Made by a program: the position numbers and the translations under genes. Below the pieces are notes generated by a model that ran no database searches, was not told the origin of the DNA, and was given only the letters and a program-made list of their open reading frames with translations. Positions 40,516-47,859 of a stretch of 52,031 nt of DNA are shown here, one piece after another; position 1 is the first letter of the stretch, and every line of letters begins with the position of its first letter. Origin of the DNA: Eubacteriales bacterium (GTDB taxonomy: Bacteria > Bacillota > Clostridia > Oscillospirales > Oscillospiraceae). The stretch covers positions 1 to 52,031 of the forward strand of contig JAUNJE010000016.1 of the NCBI GenBank assembly GCA_030533415.1, read 5' to 3'.

Positions 40516-41802
40516 TCAAGCCACCGGCAGTTCTACGATGAACACCGCGCCGCCCCCTGCGGCGTCCTCCACCCAGAGCTTTCCATGGTGGAGCTTCACG
40601 ATCTCCGCCGCGATACAAAGCCCCAGCCCAAAATGGGAGCGGTTGGAGCGGGCCTTCTCCACCCGGTGGAACCGTTCAAAAATCCGCTGCTTCTCCCCAT
40701 CCGGGACCCCCGGTCCGGTGTCGGATACGGTAAACCGGACACTGCTCCGCCGCCATTCCAGCCCCAAGCGGACCCGGCCGGGGGACGGGGTATAGTCCAG
40801 GGCATTGTCCAGGAGGATGGACAGCACCTGAATGATCCGGTCCTTGTCAAGATACACCGCCGGGCCGTTCTTCTCCGGCAGGTCCAGGGACAGGGAAAGC
40901 CCCTTTTCCTTCGCCAGGGAGAAATAGGATTCGTATACCCCCAGCAGCAGCATATCCAGCTCCGCTTCTCCGGGGTTCAGGCCCCAGCTCTGGCTGTCGG
41001 CGCCTGCCAGGGTCAGCAGGTCCCCGATCAGCCGGGTCATCCGCGTCCCCTCCCGGCGGATGATATCCGAAAACAGCGCCTGCTGGGCCGGCTCCATACA
41101 TTCCGCCCGCTCCCAGGCCGATGTGGCGGACAGGATCGCCGCCAGCGGTGTCCGCAGTTCATGGGAAGCGTCGGCCGTAAACTGGGCCTGCCGCCGCTGG
41201 TTCTCCTGAATGGGCCGCAGCATCTTTCCGGTAAAGCACCAGGAAAACAGTCCCAAAAGCCCCAGGGCCGCCAGCTCCGCAAGGCAGACCACCAGGCGCT
41301 GCCTGTGGATGCCCTGCTCTATCTCCGTCAGGGGGTAAAGCAGAATCAGCTCCAGCACTGTCCCGTTTTTCGGGATCAGCGCCAGACCGGCGAAATTGTC
41401 CCCCTCTCCCCGCAGGGAAAAGACACAGCTGCCGCCGGTCCGGGAGCGGCCGGCCTCCAGGTTAAATTCCGCCTTCGCCTGCTCCCGCGCCTTCTGGAAT
41501 TCCGGCGCCAGCAGCTGCCTCTGGGGCGACAGCCCCATGGAAAACAGGGGGTTGTCCCCATCCCGGATGGAGATAAAAACATGCCCGGCGCTTTCCATCT
41601 GCTGCAGCCAGGTGACGGAAAGCTGGTCCTGCCCAACCAGATATGCCGACACCGTACCGAGATTGTCGGAAAAATTTTGAAACGCCTTGTCGCGGGTATT
41701 CTTCTCCGAGACGAAAAGGCTGAACAGCGTGATGCTCACCAATATCGCCCCGGTGACAGCGGTATTAAAAAACGTCAGTTTCCAGCGCAGATGCTTAATC
41801 AT
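40516..41802 (-). CDS. Sensor histidine kinase
   Basis: The 428-residue kinase has two membrane segments (about 10-32 and 168-190) flanking an extracellular sensor domain of about 135 residues. The HisKA motif DASHELRTPL carries phosphorylated His214, followed by an ATPase domain (N box LDNALDY, G1 DTGPGVPDG, G2 FGLGLCIA). There is no obvious HAMP domain; the second segment leads almost directly into the H box. Its start overlaps the response-regulator stop by 8 bases (ATGATTAA). The signal is unknown; neighbours suggest a sugar or an envelope-active compound. Confidence 0.95.
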   Translation of the reverse strand: MIKHLRWKLTFFNTAVTGAILVSITLFSLFVSEKNTRDKAFQNFSDNLGTVSAYLVGQDQLSVTWLQQMESAGHVFISIRDGDNPLFSMGLSPQRQLLAPEFQKAREQAKAEFNLEAGRSRTGGSCVFSLRGEGDNFAGLALIPKNGTVLELILLYPLTEIEQGIHRQRLVVCLAELAALGLLGLFSWCFTGKMLRPIQENQRRQAQFTADASHELRTPLAAILSATSAWERAECMEPAQQALFSDIIRREGTRMTRLIGDLLTLAGADSQSWGLNPGEAELDMLLLGVYESYFSLAKEKGLSLSLDLPEKNGPAVYLDKDRIIQVLSILLDNALDYTPSPGRVRLGLEWRRSSVRFTVSDTGPGVPDGEKQRIFERFHRVEKARSNRSHFGLGLCIAAEIVKLHHGKLWVEDAAGGGAVFIVELPVA

Positions 41803-42475
41803 GGCGGTCCTCCATCCGGTAGCCGACGCCCCGGACGGTGGTCAGCTGCAGGCGGCTGCCCACCTTGCCCAGGCTCCGCCTGAGAAAATAGGTATAGTTG
41901 TCCAGGTTGCCGTCCTCCACATCGCAGTCCATGCCCCAGACCCGCAGAAGAATGGTCTGCCTTGGCAGGGTCTGGCCCGGATTGCGCAGAAACAGCTCCA
42001 GCAGATCCCCCAGCCGCTTGGACAAGGTGGTGGCGGTTCTGCCCCGGCGCAGAACCAGTCTCCGCGGTTCATAGGTGATATCGCCATAGGACAGCGTATC
42101 GGCGTCCTGCAAGGAAAGGGGCCGGCGCAGCACACAGCGAATTCGGGCCAACAGCTCTTCAAAGGCGAAGGGCTTCACCATATAGTCATCCGCCCCATTG
42201 TTCAGCCCCTGGGTCCGGTCTCCCACCTGCCCCAGGGCCGTCAGGAAGATCACCGGGGTGGAAATGCCCTCCCGGCGCATGGCGCGCAGCACCTCCATGC
42301 CGTCTAAGCCCGGCAGCATCCGGTCCAGCAAGACCAGGTCATGGATGCGCTCCCGGATAAACATCAGCCCCTCTTCCCCGTCCTGGCTGACGTCCACGGC
42401 AAAGCCCTCATGCCGCAGCTGGAAGGGAATGGTCTGGCACAGGCTTTCGTCATCCTCGATCAGCAATATCCGCAT
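41795..42475 (-). CDS. OmpR/PhoB family response regulator
   Basis: The 226-residue protein has a receiver domain (acidic pair EDD 7-9, phosphorylated Asp51 in LLDRMLPG, Lys in VKPFAFEEL) and a C-terminal winged helix (about 128-222, ending TTVRGVGYRM). Its start lies inside the end of the MacB-like gene (26-base overlap), and its end overlaps the kinase start. OmpR-family proteins bind tandem repeats at 11-base period, exactly what is seen at 40143-40160 and 46898-46915. Confidence 0.96.
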   Translation of the reverse strand: MRILLIEDDESLCQTIPFQLRHEGFAVDVSQDGEEGLMFIRERIHDLVLLDRMLPGLDGMEVLRAMRREGISTPVIFLTALGQVGDRTQGLNNGADDYMVKPFAFEELLARIRCVLRRPLSLQDADTLSYGDITYEPRRLVLRRGRTATTLSKRLGDLLELFLRNPGQTLPRQTILLRVWGMDCDVEDGNLDNYTYFLRRSLGKVGSRLQLTTVRGVGYRMEDRHD

Positions 42476-43472
42476 TGTCCCGCCTCCTTACCGCCCACAG
42501 CGCGAGCATTGCCGCCACTGTGGAATTTCCCATTGATTTTACCATATTCAGCAGCATTTGCAACTGCCTGTTTCCCTGAGGTGTATATAAAATCTGCAGA
42601 AGGTTTTCCTTTTGCCCTTTCCACCAATTTCCCCAGAAGGAAAAATCCGACCACCGGGAGGGGATCAGACTCGGCGGAAAGACAATCCGCCTGCCCAGCA
42701 GCCAAAGCGTGCAGGCCGCCAATATCAGCGCCAGGACCGTCCTTCCCAGCAGCCACCACTGGCCACCCGAAAGGATGCCCGGAAGGGACAGCTTTTTCCA
42801 GTCTCTCCCCAGATACCCCCAAACCGACAGCAGCAGGATGCCCGGAAAAAGCAGCAGCAGGTCCTTCGTCAAGGCCCAGAGGGGGAAGAAATCGACGACC
42901 GTCCCCCGCAGCCCGGCGCGCAGCAAAAACTGCGTGCCCAGCATTTCCCCATTTTCCGCCGGCGCAGAGAGCACACACCGGGAAAGGGAATTTCCATCCT
43001 CCGCCCTGGCCATCGTCACCATGGTGGGCCGCAAAGCGGAAACCGTGCCCAGAACCCGGTAGGAGATCCCATCCTGCACAAGAAGCTGTCCGCCGCACAG
43101 GACGGTGCCGAACAGGGTTTGGGCCGTCCCTTCGTCGACCAGGCATCCATCCTGCCACGCCAGGCATCCCGCTCCCATCAGTTCCGGATTCCCGGACAGC
43201 AAAATCCGGGTGACCTGGGCGGAAGCGCCGGTTTCCCGGCAGGAAACCACCTGATTTCCGGTTTCTCCCCAAAAGCAGAACCCGGTCGGAACCTCCTCCT
43301 TCTCTTCCTGGGCAAAAACCGCTTCCGCTGCCGGGGCATCCACACTCTGCTCCAGCGTAATCTGTACCAGCTCCGCCGTTTCCCCGGCCAAACCGCAGAA
43401 GAAGATGCCGAAAGCGTATAGCGTAGCCGCCGCCAGCAGCCCCCACAGGCGAATCCGCGTTTTCCTGTCCAT
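42450..43472 (-). CDS. MacB-like (periplasmic core domain) membrane protein
   Basis: The 340-residue protein has an N-terminal membrane segment (about 5-25) and an extracellular domain (about 30-190) resembling the core of MacB/FtsX-type ABC permeases (AQTLFGTVLCGGQLLVQDGI, then SYRVLGTVSAL). Two or three more membrane segments follow (about 200-325). It is not a full MacB: the ATPase is absent and the C-terminal membrane part is unusual. It starts one base after the adaptor stop. It likely pairs with that adaptor. Confidence 0.7.
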   Translation of the reverse strand: MDRKTRIRLWGLLAAATLYAFGIFFCGLAGETAELVQITLEQSVDAPAAEAVFAQEEKEEVPTGFCFWGETGNQVVSCRETGASAQVTRILLSGNPELMGAGCLAWQDGCLVDEGTAQTLFGTVLCGGQLLVQDGISYRVLGTVSALRPTMVTMARAEDGNSLSRCVLSAPAENGEMLGTQFLLRAGLRGTVVDFFPLWALTKDLLLLFPGILLLSVWGYLGRDWKKLSLPGILSGGQWWLLGRTVLALILAACTLWLLGRRIVFPPSLIPSRWSDFSFWGNWWKGQKENLLQILYTPQGNRQLQMLLNMVKSMGNSTVAAMLALWAVRRRDNADIADRG

Positions 43473-43473
43473 A

Positions 43474-45126
43474 TCAGTCCACCCGGACACGGCTGCCGAT
43501 GTCCACCGCTCTGTCAGAACTCACGATGACCTGCTGTTCACGGTGAAGCGTCCCCTCCGCCAGGGCCGCCACGCTCTCGTTCTGCTCCAGTACCGTAACG
43601 CTGACCTTTCTTGCCTGCAGCTGGGTTCCCAGGACGGATTCCACTTGTTCCACCACCAGCACATAGGGCTGGTTCCGCGCATCCAGATGGAGAGCGGACA
43701 GGGGAACACAGCAGGCATATGCCTGGGATTTGCGGGTGAAGCTCAGTTCGGCGCTGGCTCCCAGGTCCAGGGTATTCGCCGGGAGCTGTACCGTCAGCCG
43801 GTAGCCGCCTCCCGCCTCTTCATCGGCGGAAAAGGTGGTGACGGCCAAATCCTCATAGCGCTTTCCGGTGCTTTCCGCCCGGAGGGTCACCTTATCCCCC
43901 ACCCCAATGTATTTGCTCTGCTCCTGCGTGGCAAGGCCGGAGAATTTGCAGCCCTGGGTCAGGTCGGCCAGCAGCATGGCGGTGGTGTCGGTAGTCTTTT
44001 CCCCGGTCTGGACATTGCAGCGGGTGACGATCCCCTCCACCGGGGACAAAATCTTCCCTTCCGCCTCCTGAAGGGCCTCCAGCTTGCTCAGCTCCAGGGC
44101 CATTTGGTCATAGGTGATCTGGCCGATCTGGGCTGAATGGTTGGAGCTTTCAGGCAAATTGGCGGAGCTGACCGCCCGGCCATAGACCGTTTGGGCGTTT
44201 TCCAGAGCGGACAGCGCATCGTCGTAGTCCTCCTGGGCCTTCTCCACGGCATCCAAAAGCGCCTGCTCCGAGCCGGTTTGGACGCCGGTCTGCTGTTCCC
44301 GGCGGTAGTCCTCCAGAGCGGCGTCCGCCTGCTCCACCACCTGCTTTGCCTGCTCCACGCCGGCTTCCGCACCGGACAGCTGCTGGGCATATTCCGCCTG
44401 CACGGTCTGGGCAATGGCGTCCAGCTCCTCCTGGGGCAGAGTTTCCTCCGGCTGCTCAGCGTTGGCCTGGTCTGTCGCCGCCTGAATTTTGTCCGCCATC
44501 TCCTGCCGGAGCCGCTCCAGCGCGGACGATGCGGCTTCATAAGCGGCCTTGGCCTCCTGACAGGCCCTGGTCAGAGAATCCTCTTTGTCCTGATCCTCCG
44601 TAATACCGTTGTAAAAATTTTCCAGCGCCGTTTCCGCCCGGTCCAAAGCCCGGGCTGCCCGTTCCAGCGTGACCTCCGCCTGGGAAACGGCGGAATCATA
44701 ATTTTCCTCCGCCTGGGCCTGCTGGTTGGCACGCTGCTGCTGGCTGGCGGAATTTTGGCTCCATGCGTCCTGGACGGAGAGCCGCTGCTTTTCCATTTCC
44801 TGCTTCTGGGTCAGAATGGTTTCCGCTAAGTAATCTAAGTCCAGTGTGAACAGTACATCCCCCTGGTTCACCCGCTGGCCCTCATTGACGCAGACCCCGG
44901 CGATTCTCAGCCCTCCCACCGTCGTTACCGCCTGCTCCTGATTCTGCACGGTTTTGCCCGTAAGATTCACGGTGTGGTTGACGGTCCCGCTGCTGGGAGC
45001 CGCAGTGCTGACCACGGCGATGCCATGCTGGTAAACCGCCCGGGACAGCAGGGTAAACAGAAGCATCCCGGCGAAGAATATTCCCGTCAGCTTCCAGATT
45101 CTGCTTTTCTCTTTTTTCAAGTACAT
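43474..45126 (-). CDS. HlyD/MacA-like efflux adaptor with long coiled coil
   Basis: The 550-residue protein has one N-terminal membrane segment (about 12-32), a first lipoyl half (about 62-95, AGVCVNEGQRVNQGDVLFTL), a long alpha-helical hairpin rich in Ala, Glu and Gln (about 100-340), a second lipoyl half (GKILSPVEGIVTRC) and a beta-barrel region. This is the architecture of membrane-fusion adaptors of MacA/HlyD type. The helical hairpin is unusually long for a monoderm. It starts one base after the permease stop (TGA-G-ATG). It is odd in an operon of sugar-importer permeases. Confidence 0.9.
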   Translation of the reverse strand: MYLKKEKSRIWKLTGIFFAGMLLFTLLSRAVYQHGIAVVSTAAPSSGTVNHTVNLTGKTVQNQEQAVTTVGGLRIAGVCVNEGQRVNQGDVLFTLDLDYLAETILTQKQEMEKQRLSVQDAWSQNSASQQQRANQQAQAEENYDSAVSQAEVTLERAARALDRAETALENFYNGITEDQDKEDSLTRACQEAKAAYEAASSALERLRQEMADKIQAATDQANAEQPEETLPQEELDAIAQTVQAEYAQQLSGAEAGVEQAKQVVEQADAALEDYRREQQTGVQTGSEQALLDAVEKAQEDYDDALSALENAQTVYGRAVSSANLPESSNHSAQIGQITYDQMALELSKLEALQEAEGKILSPVEGIVTRCNVQTGEKTTDTTAMLLADLTQGCKFSGLATQEQSKYIGVGDKVTLRAESTGKRYEDLAVTTFSADEEAGGGYRLTVQLPANTLDLGASAELSFTRKSQAYACCVPLSALHLDARNQPYVLVVEQVESVLGTQLQARKVSVTVLEQNESVAALAEGTLHREQQVIVSSDRAVDIGSRVRVD

Positions 45127-45127
45127 C

Positions 45128-45976
45128 TCAATCCTTCCCTCCCGACAGGGCAATGCCCTGCTCCAAATATTCCTGACAGCCTAAAAACAGCAGCAGCGCC
45201 GGGACCAGCATCAGCAGCGACGCCGCGAAGCCCATCCCCATGTCCCCTATGCCGATCTCCGGGAGAAATAGAGATAAGGGCCAAAGTGTCTTGGTTTTCA
45301 GATAGGTCATGGGCTGCTCGATCATATTCCAGGAATCCAGAAATGTCAGAATGCCCACCGACAGGATGCCCGGCGCCCCCAGAGGGATGGCGATCTGGCA
45401 AAAAATCCGCAGTTCCCCCGCACCGTCCAGCCGGGCCGCCTCCAGAACCTGCTGCGGGATAGCCAGGAAGAAGCGGTGCAGGATGAAAACCGGGAATGTG
45501 GAAAAAATGGCGGGCAGAATCACCGCGCCCAGGGTATCCAATAGGCCAAAGCCGCGGAGCACCAGATACTGGGGAAACATCAGCACCTGAAAGGGCATCA
45601 GCATCAGCACAATATAAATTGTAAGGATCGCCTTTTTTCCCCGCAGGGGGAACCGGGCCAAGGCCCAGGCGGCGGGCACCGCTATCAGCAGCTGCCCCGC
45701 CAAAATGCCAAGGGAAATGACCGCGGAGTTCCAGAACATCGTGAAAAAACCGGGGCTGTCCAACAGCACCTCTACCAAGGACTGCAGTGTGGGCGCCGCA
45801 GGCAGCGCGGACCAAACCGCCATGCCTTCCGCATTCGTAAAAACCGGCGAAAGGTTCGCCTCCAATTCCCATTGGGACGAAAACGCCCCCGTGAGCACGA
45901 CCCAAACAGGATAACAGATCAAAAGGGTCAGTCCCAGCAAAACGGCGAACAGCAGCGCCTTTCCAAATTTTCGCAT
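45128..45976 (-). CDS. Carbohydrate-type ABC permease (MalG type)
   Basis: The 282-residue protein has six membrane segments and an EAA-like loop LEAARLDGAGELRIFCQIAI (about 183-202). It starts 3 bases after the first permease stop and is followed one base later by the adaptor gene, so translation is coupled. Cargo is unknown. Confidence 0.92.
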   Translation of the reverse strand: MRKFGKALLFAVLLGLTLLICYPVWVVLTGAFSSQWELEANLSPVFTNAEGMAVWSALPAAPTLQSLVEVLLDSPGFFTMFWNSAVISLGILAGQLLIAVPAAWALARFPLRGKKAILTIYIVLMLMPFQVLMFPQYLVLRGFGLLDTLGAVILPAIFSTFPVFILHRFFLAIPQQVLEAARLDGAGELRIFCQIAIPLGAPGILSVGILTFLDSWNMIEQPMTYLKTKTLWPLSLFLPEIGIGDMGMGFAASLLMLVPALLLFLGCQEYLEQGIALSGGKD

Positions 45977-45979
45977 CGT

Positions 45980-46846
45980 CTATTCCTCCTTGTCCCAGGC
46001 TTTCCGCAGAAACCCGATTAAAATAAAAACCACCGCCGAGGTCATTACGGAAGCAGCGGCAATTTTATCAAAATCCAATTCCCGGAACCAATTGTTGTAC
46101 AGGTGCTGCAATAGGTACATGCTTTCATCGGGATAATCCCCCGCGACCAGCCACGCCTCCCGGAACACCTTAAAGGAATTCAGCAGGGACAGCACCGTGA
46201 TGGAATAGCCCGTGGTTCGCAGATTGGGCAGGGTGATATACAGAAAGGTCTGCCAGGTATTCGCACCGTCCATCTGCGCCGCTTCGTATACGCTGTCGGG
46301 AATCGCCGTAAGTCCGGCCGTCCATAAAACCATGGTATATCCCAGGTTTTTCCAAAGATAACTGATGACCAGCATCCAGAAGGCGGCGCCGGAGCCCATC
46401 CAGTCCACTCCGCTCCCGCCAAGCACAAGGAGAGAACCGTTGATGAGGCCTTTTTCATGGAACAGTACCTTCCACACCAGTACCACAGAGGCTGCCGGAA
46501 CCGCCATTGGCATCAGGAACGCGCTCCTCAAAGTGCCGCCCACCCGGGCAATGGCCCAAAGCACCACCGCCAGCGCCAAAGACAGCACAATCAGCAGCGG
46601 AATGCAGACCGCGGTAAACCGGGCCGTATTGGAAACGGCAATCCGGAAAGCGGGATTCTTCAGAACGGCTAAAAAGTTTTGAAATCCCATCCACTTTCCG
46701 CTGATGGTATTTCGAAAAGAGCCTGCCAGCACCTGCAGCATTGGCAGGAGGGCAAAACACAGAACACCCAGTAAATTGGGCAGGAGGAAAGCCCAAGTGA
46801 TCACCGTTTGCCTGACATTTGGGCGAGGTAGCTTTCTTTTCCGCAT
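45980..46846 (-). CDS. Carbohydrate-type ABC permease (MalF type)
   Basis: The 288-residue protein has six membrane segments and the EAA loop YEAAQMDGANTWQTFLYITL. It opens the seven-gene system; the TTAGAGA tandem box and -10 element lie at 46883-46915, 37 bases before its start codon. Its natural partner binding protein is probably the propeller fusion at 37834-40098, which has the same box. Confidence 0.93.
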   Translation of the reverse strand: MRKRKLPRPNVRQTVITWAFLLPNLLGVLCFALLPMLQVLAGSFRNTISGKWMGFQNFLAVLKNPAFRIAVSNTARFTAVCIPLLIVLSLALAVVLWAIARVGGTLRSAFLMPMAVPAASVVLVWKVLFHEKGLINGSLLVLGGSGVDWMGSGAAFWMLVISYLWKNLGYTMVLWTAGLTAIPDSVYEAAQMDGANTWQTFLYITLPNLRTTGYSITVLSLLNSFKVFREAWLVAGDYPDESMYLLQHLYNNWFRELDFDKIAAASVMTSAVVFILIGFLRKAWDKEE

Positions 46847-46882
46847 TGTAACCGCTGGTCCCTTCTATTACATGTGGAATCG

Positions 46883-46915
46883 AGTTTAGCCGATATGCCT
46901 CTAAGCTGTCTCTAA
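46883..46915 (-). promoter_or_regulatory. Response-regulator box and -10 of the permease-adaptor-kinase operon
   Basis: On the minus strand TTAGAGA (46915-46909), 4 bases, TTAGAGG (46904-46898), 9 bases, then TAAACT (46888-46883). It matches 40128-40160 in repeat sequence, repeat spacing and distance to the -10. The distal repeat overlaps the end of a dispersed repeat (TAATACTG). Confidence 0.7.
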
Positions 46916-47010
46916 TACTGTTTCTTTATAAAAATGTTTCACTTTTATGAAGGACACCGCCTGACGGCGTTGCCGTTTTCGTGATTTTCTATCTAAAAAT
47001 CACGAAAACG
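46913..47010 (-). repeat. Dispersed palindromic repeat, copy 6 (inverted)
   Basis: Modules C and B are present in reverse orientation, starting TAATACTGTTTCTTTAT and including TTTTCGTGATTTT with its complement; module A is absent. Confidence 0.7.
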
Positions 47011-47042
47011 GGCCAGGAACCGAAATCCCGGCTCCTGGCCCG
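47009..47042 (-). terminator. Terminator hairpin after cutC
   Basis: CGGGCCAGGA and TCCTGGCCCG form the stem, with further partial pairing inside. It lies about 65 bases after the cutC stop; on the minus strand it is followed by TTTTCGTGATTTTT of the repeat. Confidence 0.55.
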
Positions 47043-47107
47043 TATATTGGTTAAGCAAATCGAACCGAAACACGCCTGCGCGGCCTGGGTTTCGGCCCGG
47101 TCCATTT

Positions 47108-47857
47108 TTAGGGCAGACGGCTTACCATGCCGCCGATGTAATCGCTGTCGATGACGTTGAACCGGTCCTCCGGCGGGTACAGGCAGCCGCCATAGTAGAT
47201 GGCACGGTTGTTATTCACCGAAGTGTCATACTGGGGCTTGTGGGCTGCCAGGTGGATTTGGCTGCAGCCGGTTTCCGCGATGATGCGGTCCATGTTCCGG
47301 GCGGTGATGCCCGCTCCGGGAAGGATCTGGATCCGCCCGGCGGCGTATTCGATCATTTCCCGGACCGTCTGGGTGCCCAAAGAGACATCCGGCTCCTGGC
47401 CGCTGGTCAGCACCCGGGTGATTCCCAAATCCACCAGGGCATCCAGGGCGGCGCGCCAATCCGGCACCACATCAATGGCCCGGTGGAACACCATTTCCTT
47501 GCCGGCGGCCTGGGCCAGCTCCGCCAGAACGCGGGTGCGCGCAAAGTCCAAGGTACCGTCCGGGTGGAGGAAACCAAACACCAGTCCATCGGCGCCATTG
47601 GCCAGAAGCTGCTTGGCATCCTCTACGGCGGTGGCAAATTCGGCGTCTGTGTAGCAGAAGCCGCCCTCCCGGGGACGGACCATGGTCATGATTTTCATGC
47701 CGGTTTCCCGCTTGGCGACCAAAAGCTCGCCAATGGTGGGCGTTAAGCCGCCGTGAAACAGATTGCTGTTCAGCTCCACACGGTCAGCCCCGGCTTTATG
47801 GGCCTGGATCACATCATCCGCGCTGCCGCAGCAGACCTCTAAAAGAATGTTGTGCAT
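47108..47857 (-). CDS. cutC: CutC family protein
   Basis: The 249-residue TIM-barrel protein matches CutC (LEVCCGSADDVIQAHKAGADRVELN at the start, then MVRPREGGFCYTD and FHRAIDVVPD). The family was named for copper homeostasis in E. coli, but that role is doubtful and the activity is unknown. The start at 47857 has GAGGAG upstream and lies two bases after the stop of the transglutaminase-like gene, so it is the last gene of the GH29 operon. Association with a fucosidase suggests a role with sugars rather than copper (inference). Confidence 0.93.
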   Translation of the reverse strand: MHNILLEVCCGSADDVIQAHKAGADRVELNSNLFHGGLTPTIGELLVAKRETGMKIMTMVRPREGGFCYTDAEFATAVEDAKQLLANGADGLVFGFLHPDGTLDFARTRVLAELAQAAGKEMVFHRAIDVVPDWRAALDALVDLGITRVLTSGQEPDVSLGTQTVREMIEYAAGRIQILPGAGITARNMDRIIAETGCSQIHLAAHKPQYDTSVNNNRAIYYGGCLYPPEDRFNVIDSDYIGGMVSRLP

Positions 47858-47859
47858 AA

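Noticed and set aside
43474-45126. A tripartite multidrug pump of Gram-negative type
   Set aside because: The adaptor has no RND pump, outer-membrane channel or complete MacB beside it; the host appears to be a Firmicute.
47108-47857. Copper-resistance locus
   Set aside because: Only the CutC family name suggests copper. No copper ATPase, chaperone or CsoR-type regulator is nearby, and the operon partners are a fucosidase and a transglutaminase-like protein.
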